Assembly: GCA_017853285.1 (NCBI GenBank)
Contig: JAFMJU010000192.1
Span: 1 to 7,613 of the forward strand
Direction: 5' to 3'
DNA length: 7,613 nucleotides
Source of the DNA: Gemmataceae bacterium
GTDB lineage: Bacteria; Planctomycetota; Planctomycetia; Gemmatales; Gemmataceae
Below the pieces are notes generated by a model that was not told the origin of the DNA, ran no database searches, and saw only the letters and a program-made list of their open reading frames with translations. Shown here in pieces: positions 1 through 6,521 of the stretch (the first letter of the stretch is position 1; every line of letters starts with the position of its first letter). The translations under genes and the position numbers were made by a program.

Positions 1-1416
1 GCAAAGGAAGGCGGTAAGTACCTGGAATCCCGAATACCCAAGGATCCTCAGCACGCCGATATCTTTCATCCGCTGGCTGATGGCCGCAAACATGGTGTTC
101 ATTAGCCCCAGTATGCCGCCCACGGTCACAATGACCGCCACGAAAGAAATGGCGTAAAGGAATTGCTGGTTGGTGCTGTTGAGGCTGGAGTAATACTCCT
201 GCTCAGTCCTCGCCCTGACCGCCGCCTTCTTGAAATCGTCGCGTAGTTCCACGCTAAGGGCTTGGGCATCCTCGGCGCCTTCCGTGCGCAGCACCACGGT
301 GGAATAGCTGTTCTTGCCAAATTTCCTGCCTACCAGCGATTGTTTTGCCCAGATTTCGGAGTCGAATGTGGAGCCCGATGTGGAGGAAATCCCCGCCACC
401 ACGAATGGTTGCTCGCTGTCACCCAGATAAAAAAGATCCCCTTCCTGAAGGCTGGGTTTGTCGACATCCTCCCCGAGGGTGCGGGCGATACCTTCACCCA
501 GGATCGCCTCCACGGCGGTCCGCTCCAGACCGTCCACCTTCACGGTTCGAACCCCCGCCTGGGAAAATACCTTGCCTTCCCTGAGACCGAAACCGTGCAC
601 CTTTAGCGAAATGTCAGGGTTGTCGATGCCTCGCACCTGGAGAAACCGGCGGGCCCGTTCGAGAATCCTGATCGACTCCACCGGGAATTCCCCCTCCATC
701 TCCTTGCCGTCCCGCTGGAAACCAAGGCGGATGACCCCAACCTGCTTGCCCAACATCGTTCTGCGGAGTTCGTCGTGCGTGGTCACCTTGCGGTCGTTGT
801 AGGTGGTCACCACATCCCCGGGCAAAAGCCCGGCCAGATCGAGCGGGCCCCTTGCCCGCCGGATGGCAGCAACGGGTGAAAATGGATCCGCAGCGACAGC
901 GGTGGCGATATCCAGCCACCCCGGGCGGTCCACCTCGGAAATGCGCAGGGCATCGGGGGCGAAACGGCCACCAAATTTCCGGCTGTTGACCACCGGGTCG
1001 GGCAGGGGCTGGTTGACCACCACATAAACTTCCCAACTCGCCAGGGGTTTGCGGTCCGGGGTGGATTCGTCCCGCAGCACCCGTGGCAAGCGTTCCACAT
1101 CGCTGATATCGCTATACCCCAGGTTGCTGAACAATTCGTCGGTGGAACCCTCGGACATGACGATCACATTGCCCGGAATGCTGCTCCCCTCGGTGAGTTT
1201 TTCCAGCCCCCGCACGAATGCGAGCATCACCACGACAATCCCCACCTGCAGGATGAACGCTGAAAGAAGCATCAGGGTGATGGGCCAGCGCACCACCAGG
1301 TTGCGGGCGTTGTATCGGGACAGGATTTTTCCCAGCCAGCCCAGGCGGGGCACAACCACGGCGATGAAGAGGACGGTCAATCCCGCCACGCCCAACAGTC
1401 CCAGACTTTGCAACAT
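1..1416 (-). CDS. FtsX/MacB-type ABC transporter permease with a PDZ-like insert (3' end cut by window)
   Basis: Second permease subunit of the exporter operon. The reading frame runs from an ATG at 1416 to the left edge without a stop, giving 472 codons; the C-terminus is missing. Hydrophobic segments lie at about residues 4-24 and 45-68, separated by a basic stretch containing ARNLVVRW, the usual FtsX-family lead-in. Residues about 70-415 are a large extracytoplasmic region. Its latter half is MacB periplasmic-core-like (GEGIARTLGE, then EGDLFYLG and FVVAGISS). Inside it, residues about 166-246 read as a PDZ domain, including DLAGLLPGDVV, the DELRR helix and FQRDGKE. A third helix at about 418-440 is followed by the FtsX coupling motif MKDIGVLRILGYSGFQVL, which should contact the ATPase. 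The last one or two helices are beyond the window. It starts 52 bases after the stop of the preceding permease; no upstream in-frame ATG, GTG or TTG fits better, and the ribosome site is weak (GGACGGG). Family assignment is secure; the substrate is unknown. Confidence 0.9.
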   Translation of the reverse strand, partial: MLQSLGLLGVAGLTVLFIAVVVPRLGWLGKILSRYNARNLVVRWPITLMLLSAFILQVGIVVVMLAFVRGLEKLTEGSSIPGNVIVMSEGSTDELFSNLGYSDISDVERLPRVLRDESTPDRKPLASWEVYVVVNQPLPDPVVNSRKFGGRFAPDALRISEVDRPGWLDIATAVAADPFSPVAAIRRARGPLDLAGLLPGDVVTTYNDRKVTTHDELRRTMLGKQVGVIRLGFQRDGKEMEGEFPVESIRILERARRFLQVRGIDNPDISLKVHGFGLREGKVFSQAGVRTVKVDGLERTAVEAILGEGIARTLGEDVDKPSLQEGDLFYLGDSEQPFVVAGISSTSGSTFDSEIWAKQSLVGRKFGKNSYSTVVLRTEGAEDAQALSVELRDDFKKAAVRARTEQEYYSSLNSTNQQFLYAISFVAVIVTVGGILGLMNTMFAAISQRMKDIGVLRILGYSGFQVLTAFLC

Positions 1417-1468
1417 AATGCCCGTCCGATTGAAATTCCGATGTCCTGGCTGAATGACGCCGTGAGGG

Positions 1469-2854
1469 TCATGAGGTCCGGCTGAACACCTCCGAAACCT
1501 TGATCCGGCAGGCCGAAAGGCTGGGGGTTAGGCTTCCGACCAGGGCCGTTCCAAAGCCCATCATCGGGCCCCACCACAAAGCCTCATCGGGCACCATGAA
1601 GGTTGGGAAAAAAGCGATCGGGAACTTGAAGCCGCCCAGGTACCCGTTGATGAACCAAAGCGTCAGCCCGCTGCTGGCCAGCCCGCACAAACCGCCCACC
1701 AACAGGGCTTCACCCAATATGAGGATCAAAACCTGCGAGGGGCTGAAGCCCAGCACCTTGAGTACAGCGATCTCCTTCCGTCTTTCCCGGACGCCGATGC
1801 TGATGGCCATGGCGATGATCAGCGCCATGGTCACAAGGATGAAAGGCACCAATATCCAACGCATGCCCCACAACATGTCCTTGTAAGCATCGAGAAAACT
1901 GGCCACCCCGGATGAGGCGGTTTCCACCTTGACCGAAGGGCTTTTGAACTCGCTCGAAAGTGTGATTTGCCGCTCGACCGCCTGGAAGGCCTTGGTGTCC
2001 GGGACCCTCAACCATACTAAATTGAGCGACCGGTTTGCCATCGGGTGGGGTTTGCGATTCTTGCGCTCATAGTCGTCGAGGGCGCGGTTCAGGCGCTCGC
2101 GCGACATGACCGCGGCCTGCTCGTACCTGCCCTCGGGCAGTTCGCAGACAATTTCGCATTCGATGTCGATGTCCTTGTAGTTCAGGCTGGTGACCTTGAT
2201 GCGCTCACCAACCCGTTTGTTCATCTGCCGCAGCTTGTTGGAGCCAACCATCACCTTGTTGAAATCGGTCTGCATGGCGGCAATCGCCGCCTCGATCTCC
2301 GATTTTTTCTCCGGCGTGAACTCGTCGATTCCGTCCATCATGGTGAGGAACCGGTCAGGCTCCATGACGAAGAAGAACAGGCTGTTCTCGGTGGTCCGGT
2401 TGGCGGGATCCAGGGTGCCGCCGTAAAAGGCCCAGGTCATGCTGTCCTGCTGGGGATCAATCTGGTAGTCGCCTTCCTCTTTTGCGGCTCCCTCGGTCAG
2501 CCGGGTGGCGTAGGCGTAGGGCATCTGGCTGGGGATCTGCCAGCGTTCAGTGACGATCGCCTTCAGATTGCTGGCCTTCTCGGAAGTGACCAGGGTGAGG
2601 AACGAGAGCACCGTCCAAACCAGAGTGACCACCAAAACCAGGATCATGGTGGCCAGGCCTGTCAGCATGGTCCGGATCTTGTTTCGCCACAGGTTCCGGA
2701 ACATGAAGGAAAGGTAGAACCAGGCGCGCGGAAGAAATAGAAGGGCCGCGACCAGGAAAAACAGGGCAACAAACTGGACTATTGTCGCCTCCAACGCGTG
2801 GCGGGGCGTGTCCACCAAGCCCAGGAAGCGCGCGTCCAGGTTCTCCCAGTTCAT
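1469..2854 (-). CDS. FtsX/MacB-type ABC transporter permease
   Basis: First permease subunit of the exporter, 461 residues from the ATG at 2854. Hydrophobic segments are at about residues 22-42, 64-87, 331-354, 373-396 and 425-447. The second is preceded by the family signature RNLWRNKIRTML. Residues about 88-325 form the large extracytoplasmic region, with QQDSMTWAFYGG, a charged helical stretch at about 180-215, and VGERIKVTSLNYKDIDIECEI resembling the beta-rich core of MacB-type domains (quoted in part: VGERIKV). The cytoplasmic coupling motif RERRKEIAVLKVLGFSPSQ is at about 356-374, and the C-terminus SACRIKVSEVF matches the usual family ending. The start at 2854 is chosen because AAGGGG lies 10 bases upstream. 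A longer frame opens with TTG at 2893, overlapping the ATPase stop, but has no better site. The gene follows the ATPase stop by 35 bases and its own stop overlaps an ATG (ATGA at 1472-1469). Its outer domain differs from that of the second permease, so the pair is probably a heterodimer. Confidence 0.93.
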   Translation of the reverse strand: MNWENLDARFLGLVDTPRHALEATIVQFVALFFLVAALLFLPRAWFYLSFMFRNLWRNKIRTMLTGLATMILVLVVTLVWTVLSFLTLVTSEKASNLKAIVTERWQIPSQMPYAYATRLTEGAAKEEGDYQIDPQQDSMTWAFYGGTLDPANRTTENSLFFFVMEPDRFLTMMDGIDEFTPEKKSEIEAAIAAMQTDFNKVMVGSNKLRQMNKRVGERIKVTSLNYKDIDIECEIVCELPEGRYEQAAVMSRERLNRALDDYERKNRKPHPMANRSLNLVWLRVPDTKAFQAVERQITLSSEFKSPSVKVETASSGVASFLDAYKDMLWGMRWILVPFILVTMALIIAMAISIGVRERRKEIAVLKVLGFSPSQVLILILGEALLVGGLCGLASSGLTLWFINGYLGGFKFPIAFFPTFMVPDEALWWGPMMGFGTALVGSLTPSLSACRIKVSEVFSRTS

Positions 2855-2864
2855 TTCGGCATAT

Positions 2865-2870
2865 CCCCTT
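2865..2870 (-). promoter_or_regulatory. Ribosome binding site deciding the permease start
   Basis: AAGGGG on the minus strand ends 10 bases before the ATG at 2854. This supports the 461-residue start over the in-frame TTG at 2893. Another ATG lies between them in a different frame but meets a stop after two codons. Confidence 0.6.
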
Positions 2871-2889
2871 GTCAGCCCGCCAAACCCGG

Positions 2890-3612
2890 TCAAACCGCCT
2901 GGAGGATCCTGAGGGATTCCGCCCGGTCGTTGAATGTCTCCTGAGCCAGCCTGCCCTTTTCAAGGTGAAGGCATCGCTCCGCGGCCAAGGCCGCCTTGGG
3001 ATCGTGGGTGACCATGATGATGGTCTTGTTCAACCCGGTCTGTAGTTCCATCAGCAGGCGCAGGATCTCACCGGCGCTTTTCGAATCGAGATCGCCGGTC
3101 GGTTCGTCGGCGACGATCAGCGTGGGATCAGTCACGATCGCCCGGGCAATGCCCACCCGTTGCTGCTGCCCACCGGACAATTGGCCCGGACGATGATTGT
3201 TGCGGTTGGACAACCCCACCAAATCCAGCGCGGTCATCACACGCTGGCGCCTCTCAGAGGCCCCCATGGGCAGGAGAAGCAGGGGCAGTTCCACATTCTC
3301 GTAGGCCGTGAGAACCGGAAGCAGGTGGTAGAACTGGAAGACGAAACCGACATGCCGTGTCCGCCATTTGGCAAGCTTGCCCTCGGACATGGTGCTGATA
3401 TCCACCTCGCCCACACGGATGACCCCGCTCGTGGGGGAATCCAATCCTGCGATCAGGTTCAGCAGGGTGGTTTTTCCCGAACCGGAAGGGCCCATCAGGG
3501 CCAGGAACTGACCTTCGGGCACCTCCAGACTCAGGTTGTCCAAAACACGGATCTGCTCGGACCCCCGGCTGAAGGTTTTTGTTAGGTTGCGGATTTCAAC
3601 AATGGCGGCCAT
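2890..3612 (-). CDS. MacB/LolD-type ABC transporter ATP-binding protein
   Basis: Cytoplasmic ATPase that powers the two permeases, 240 residues, the normal length for a stand-alone LolD/MacB-class domain. All nucleotide-binding motifs are intact: Walker A GPSGSGKTT (41-49), Q-loop Gln93 in FVFQFYHLLPVLTAYENV, signature LSGGQ (145-149), Walker B LIVADEP (165-171) with Glu170 as catalytic base, D-loop (GDLDS), and H-loop His203 in MVTHD. The FYHLLP and ENVELPL segments after the Q-loop are typical of the subfamily that pairs with FtsX-like permeases rather than with importers. The start is the ATG at 3612 (MAAIVEIRNL), with AGGTG five bases upstream. The open frame continues to 3699, but the extra 29 residues are Pro/Arg-rich, overlap the adaptor gene and lie outside the conserved domain. 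It follows the adaptor stop by 34 bases. The class is certain; MacB-like, LolD-like or DevA-like cannot be separated by eye. Confidence 0.96.
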   Translation of the reverse strand: MAAIVEIRNLTKTFSRGSEQIRVLDNLSLEVPEGQFLALMGPSGSGKTTLLNLIAGLDSPTSGVIRVGEVDISTMSEGKLAKWRTRHVGFVFQFYHLLPVLTAYENVELPLLLLPMGASERRQRVMTALDLVGLSNRNNHRPGQLSGGQQQRVGIARAIVTDPTLIVADEPTGDLDSKSAGEILRLLMELQTGLNKTIIMVTHDPKAALAAERCLHLEKGRLAQETFNDRAESLRILQAV

Positions 3613-3646
3613 TTGGCACCTGGCAGGGAAGATTGGTCGGGCCGGT

Positions 3647-5095
3647 TCAGGATTTCCCGGGAACACCGGCCTTTGCGACCGGGGGCGGCTTGGTTTCAAC
3701 TGGTTTTACGGGTTTCACCCCGGCGCGCTCCTCGGAATACCGGTTGCGGATCTGGGCCGGGATTTCACGGTTGAAAAAGGTGACCATCGCACCCATGTCA
3801 GGCTTGATGAAAACGCCCTGCTCATCATTGGGAACAACGATCCTGACCCGGACCGGTACCGCCCCCTTGCTTCGGTTCGCGGTGGGCATGATACGGCTCA
3901 CATACCCGGTGTATCCCCGGGGATGAATCGCGAGAAATTTTTTGCTCGATTGCCAGGCATCGGGGAGGACGAGGCATTCCTGGTGCAGAAAAAGCTTGCT
4001 GATATCCCGCTCCTGGATGTCCAGCTCCACCTCCACATCGCGCAGGTCGGCCATCTCGCAAATGGAGAAGGACCCGTTGAAAGCGCCCGGGTTCACCATG
4101 TTGTTTTCCTCGGCCTTTTTCGACAGGATCATTCCCGCGATCGGCGCCGAAATGGTGCAGTTGTCCAAGCGCCATTTTGCCTTGGCCAGTTCAGCTTCCA
4201 GTTGCTGGACCTCGGACCTGGCGGCGTCGATACGCTCTTTCCTGGGCCCCTTGCGGATCAGTTCATAGGCCGTCTCCAGGCGCTTCACCTTCTGCTGCAT
4301 GGCCTCGTAGCCATACTGCGACTGCTCCAGTTCACGCACCGAGAGGGAGGCGGAATCGCTCAGCCGGCGGGTGCGGGCCAAATCCAGTTCCATCTGTTTC
4401 AACTGCCTTTGTGCCTCGCGCAGCTCCAGTTCCGATTGCTCGATTTCCTCGGGCCTGGCGCCCACCAGCAGTTCCTGAAGACGGAACTTGGCGGCGGAAT
4501 GCAGGTTTTCCGCGCGGGCCACATCCGACTGGTAGTCCACCTTTTCAATTTCAGCGATCAGGCTTCCCTTATCGACAATATCCCCCTCACGGATATTCAA
4601 TTTGGTCAACATGCCCCCGACCTTGGGTGTGACCAGTATCAGGTGAACAGGGGTCACATATCCCTTGGATTCAAGGGATACCTGCTCGGCGGAGGATTGG
4701 TCACCCACCGATGATGGATCGGGATTCGCGTTTTCTGGTAGCTTTTTTTTGCCTTGGGTGAGTGGTGCAGGCGATTTGGTTTCCGCAGCAACTTCGGCCT
4801 TGCCAGCTTCCTTGCCGGATTCGGTTCCCGGGGAGCGATAGGCCTTGTAGCCAAGAAGCACGGCAGTGCCGGTAGCTGCCATGGCGAGGCACCAACCAAT
4901 GGAGGCCATCAATAGCACGGCATTAGATGGGCGTTTTCGGGCCGCTGAGTCATCGATCCGCAAGGAACGGACCTTTTCCCGAATGGAGATCGACCCAACA
5001 GATTGAGGTAACTCGACGACTGCCGCGCCGGGATCTCCGGGACCGGCAGGAGTTTGCCCTTGTCCCTCCAAGTCACCCGACTGAGGTGTCATCAT
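3647..5095 (-). CDS. HlyD/MacA-type periplasmic adaptor (membrane fusion protein)
   Basis: Adaptor subunit, 482 residues, expected to be anchored in the inner membrane and to extend through the periplasm over the permeases. Order of parts: a long polar N-terminal tail (1-57, presumably cytoplasmic); one membrane helix (58-83); a Lys/Glu/Pro/Ser-rich linker (84-140); the first half of a biotinyl-lipoyl-like domain (about 143-187, with PKVGGMLTKLNIREGDIVDKG); a long coiled-coil hairpin (about 190-312); the second lipoyl half (313-338, NCTISAPIAGMI); then the beta-barrel and membrane-proximal parts (345-450). A Lys/Pro-rich tail (457-482) ends the protein. The two hairpin arms carry matching basic motifs (GARPEEIEQ and GPRKERIDA), common in this family. 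Start: ATG at 5095 with AGGGG six bases upstream; a second ATG follows at once. It is the first gene of the exporter operon, and the ATPase begins 34 bases after its stop. The long N-tail and linker exceed the usual MacA layout. No outer-membrane partner gene is visible here. Confidence 0.93.
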   Translation of the reverse strand: MMTPQSGDLEGQGQTPAGPGDPGAAVVELPQSVGSISIREKVRSLRIDDSAARKRPSNAVLLMASIGWCLAMAATGTAVLLGYKAYRSPGTESGKEAGKAEVAAETKSPAPLTQGKKKLPENANPDPSSVGDQSSAEQVSLESKGYVTPVHLILVTPKVGGMLTKLNIREGDIVDKGSLIAEIEKVDYQSDVARAENLHSAAKFRLQELLVGARPEEIEQSELELREAQRQLKQMELDLARTRRLSDSASLSVRELEQSQYGYEAMQQKVKRLETAYELIRKGPRKERIDAARSEVQQLEAELAKAKWRLDNCTISAPIAGMILSKKAEENNMVNPGAFNGSFSICEMADLRDVEVELDIQERDISKLFLHQECLVLPDAWQSSKKFLAIHPRGYTGYVSRIMPTANRSKGAVPVRVRIVVPNDEQGVFIKPDMGAMVTFFNREIPAQIRNRYSEERAGVKPVKPVETKPPPVAKAGVPGKS

Positions 5096-5101
5096 GCGTT
5101 G

Positions 5102-5106
5102 CCCCT
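5102..5106 (-). promoter_or_regulatory. Ribosome binding site of the adaptor gene
   Basis: AGGGG on the minus strand, six bases before the first of two consecutive ATG codons (5095 and 5092). The spacing favours 5095, but the adjacent ATG would also be reachable. Confidence 0.55.
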
Positions 5107-5177
5107 GAGTAAAGCCAAGCCGTCGACATTAGAATTGGTAGATCACCCGGCTTCTTTCCACCGAATGTCTTTGATTC

Positions 5178-5207
5178 ATGCTATTCCGGTCTAGCCCAAT
5201 GGTTCAA
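5178..5207 (-). promoter_or_regulatory. Weak sigma-70-like promoter candidate for the exporter operon
   Basis: On the minus strand TTGAAC (5207-5202) is followed after 18 bases by TAGCAT (5183-5178). Each box matches four of six consensus bases. It would leave a leader of about 80 bases before the adaptor ATG. The position between two transcription units is right, but the match is weak and promoter rules for the likely phylum are poorly known, so this is only a candidate. Confidence 0.22.
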
Positions 5208-5291
5208 TTGAGAAAGCCGCCCTCAAACCTTTCCCAGTTTTTCAGGAACTGCAAAATTGGCAAAATTTAAAATTCATGAGTAAAATCAATT

Positions 5292-5317
5292 AATATCGAT
5301 AAATTTATTTAGATATT
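5292..5317 (-). repeat. AT-rich inverted repeat at the nagA stop codon
   Basis: Outer arms AATATC and GATATT flank inner arms TAAAT and ATTTA, with a two-base bulge on one side. It touches the TAA stop of nagA at 5319-5317. It is placed where a terminator would be, but the stem is almost all A/T and no uninterrupted T-tract follows, so a classical intrinsic terminator is not convincing. It could equally be a protein-binding palindrome or a chance product of AT-rich DNA. Confidence 0.4.
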
Positions 5318-6483
5318 TACAATAATTTGGAATTATCTAAATATGGACAAAATTGCCCTGTCCCAAAGCATCCAAGAATCAACTCGCCTATAGCGGGTGA
5401 TATCAAAGTCATTTCGGCCGGTTTTCCCGGGATCAGGTCCCAAGGGGGCATTCCCAACAATCGGCGGATGTTGGAGCTTGCCATTTGGAAGCAGGCATCT
5501 ACGGCCCCTCCCGACAGTTGGAACATGGTACGGAAGCATGCATCCAACCACGCACCTGAACCAGCCAGTAATCCGGTACCCTCGACTGACAGCCGTTGTT
5601 CCTCATCCACCACAATTCTTGAGCCCCACAGGTCATAAGTTCCGGCCGGCATGCCTGCCAAAGGGCTGGTGTCCGCAGTGAGGACCAATTTTTCAGCTCC
5701 TTTGCACCGGTAGGCCGTTTTCAACATGGCGGGCGGCAAATGCTGGCCATCGGCAATGATGCTCAGGTTTAACCTGTCCTCCGCCAAAGCCGGCCAAAGG
5801 GGATTGAGGTGTCGATCGACGGTTCGGGAAATCCCATTCCCCCAATGGGTGAAAAGCATCACCCCGGCATCCAGCGCCCGCGCGATCTGATCCGCCGAGG
5901 CGTTGGTGTGTCCCATCGACACCAGCACGCCATCGCGGACCATGGTTTTGACCACCCCAAAATCCTCGAGGGTTTCCGGGGCCAGGGTGACTTTTCTGAT
6001 CAATCCCTGGGTGGCATCCTGGCAATGGCGGTATTCCACCTCCGTCCAGGAACGAACCGAATCGAGGGGATGTGCGCCACGGAAACCATCACTGCTGCTG
6101 ATTCCCGGCCCCTCCAAGTGGAATCCGGGAATCGCTTTTTTCACCTTCCAATCGCTTTCGCGCCAATCCCGAAGGGAATGTAGGCATTTTTGCAGGTTGG
6201 CCGCATCCGTTGTGATGATGGTCGGAAGGATGTGGCTTATCCCCCTGCGCCAACATTCCTGCAAAACCAGATCGTAGTTTTCCGAGTTTTGTGGGGAGGT
6301 GAAGGATACTCCCAACCCACCATTCACCTGGGGATCCATCAGGGGCGGGAGAATCAGGCAATCCGCAATATCCGGGCGTCGGAAATGATCCCGGCTTGTT
6401 TCCAATTTGGAGACCGAGCCGTTTTCGACCACAACCTGTGTGGTCTGGACAGATCCCGGCAATCGGCCCTCAATCGTGATCAA
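5317..6483 (-). CDS. nagA: N-acetylglucosamine-6-phosphate deacetylase-type amidohydrolase
   Basis: Cytoplasmic amidohydrolase expected to remove the acetyl group from GlcNAc-6-phosphate, giving glucosamine-6-phosphate and acetate in amino-sugar or cell-wall recycling. It has 388 residues, close to the family norm. The metal and active-site pattern follows E. coli NagA: Gln52-x-Asn54 (in MDPQVNGG) replaces the HxH motif of other amidohydrolases; Glu124 in FHLEGP; His192 in MGHTNAS and His213 in THWGNGIS, 21 residues apart as in E. coli; His248 in ADGQH; and Asp271 in LTADTSPLAG as catalytic acid/base. The segment after His213 reads WGNG instead of the usual L(F/Y)NAM, so this may be a divergent subfamily with altered substrate preference. 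GKPAEMTLI near the end matches the family's final beta strand, but the tail after it is unusual and AT-rich. The start is TTG at 6483: an in-frame TAA lies just upstream, no ATG is available before the conserved N-terminus, and GGAAG sits seven bases away. It follows the kinase stop by 38 bases, so cotranscription is plausible. Confidence 0.88.
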   Translation of the reverse strand: MITIEGRLPGSVQTTQVVVENGSVSKLETSRDHFRRPDIADCLILPPLMDPQVNGGLGVSFTSPQNSENYDLVLQECWRRGISHILPTIITTDAANLQKCLHSLRDWRESDWKVKKAIPGFHLEGPGISSSDGFRGAHPLDSVRSWTEVEYRHCQDATQGLIRKVTLAPETLEDFGVVKTMVRDGVLVSMGHTNASADQIARALDAGVMLFTHWGNGISRTVDRHLNPLWPALAEDRLNLSIIADGQHLPPAMLKTAYRCKGAEKLVLTADTSPLAGMPAGTYDLWGSRIVVDEEQRLSVEGTGLLAGSGAWLDACFRTMFQLSGGAVDACFQMASSNIRRLLGMPPWDLIPGKPAEMTLISPAIGELILGCFGTGQFCPYLDNSKLL

Positions 6484-6490
6484 TGGATTG

Positions 6491-6495
6491 CTTCC
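6491..6495 (-). promoter_or_regulatory. Ribosome binding site supporting the TTG start of nagA
   Basis: GGAAG on the minus strand, seven bases before the TTG at 6483. The nearest upstream ATG in this frame is followed immediately by TAA, so the TTG with this site is the best available start. Confidence 0.5.
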
Positions 6496-6521
6496 AGGGT
6501 TTTACATGGTGAGACAGGAAG

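Larger units (their letters stand above)
5096..5316. other. AT-rich intergenic region between nagA and the exporter operon
   Basis: The longest non-coding stretch in the window. The half next to nagA (about 5245-5316) is strikingly A/T-rich compared with the GC-rich genes on both sides. It holds most of an inverted repeat at the nagA stop, a near-perfect tandem copy of a 9-base unit (gcaaaattg/gcaaaattt, 5251-5268) and the weak promoter candidate. I see no small ORF with a credible ribosome site, no tRNA-like fold and no GC-rich hairpin with a T-tract. It should carry the end of the nagA transcript and the promoter of the exporter operon. Confidence 0.7.

Noticed and set aside
614..1100. Minus-strand frames of about 100-140 codons within the second permease
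   Set aside because: They overlap the continuous permease frame out of register and give Pro/Arg/Gly-rich products with no motif. The in-frame translation is coherent from 1416 to the window edge.
1377..1472. 31-codon frame starting at the ATGA overlapping the first permease stop
   Set aside because: It could act in translational coupling, but it ends inside the second permease out of frame and its product has no features, so I do not call it a gene.
2045..2740. Plus-strand open frame of about 230 codons opposite the first permease
   Set aside because: The composition (His, Asp, Gly, Val in long runs) is typical of antisense shadows, it has no family motif, and the opposite strand holds a clear FtsX-type permease.
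2855..2893. TTG start at 2893 for the first permease, overlapping the ATPase stop
   Set aside because: This TTGA overlap could couple translation, but the ATG at 2854 has a good AAGGGG site and the 13 extra residues show no conserved character.
3613..3699. N-terminal extension of the ATPase by 29 residues
   Set aside because: The extra residues overlap the adaptor 3' end and are Pro/Arg-rich, unlike the family. The ATG at 3612 has a ribosome site and starts directly at the conserved domain.
3536..4714. Long plus-strand open frame (about 390 codons) opposite the adaptor gene
   Set aside because: It is a mirror frame of GC-rich codons in the adaptor. The translation has no recognisable domain and is rich in residues expected from antisense reading, while the minus strand gives a complete HlyD-type protein.
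5125..5169. Six-base inverted arms (gacatt ... aatgtc) upstream of the adaptor
   Set aside because: Arms of six bases separated by more than 30 bases are expected by chance in a spacer of this size.
5251..5268. Tandem 9-base repeat gcaaaattg/gcaaaattt in the spacer
   Set aside because: Only two copies with one mismatch in AT-rich DNA; not enough to name an operator or iteron.
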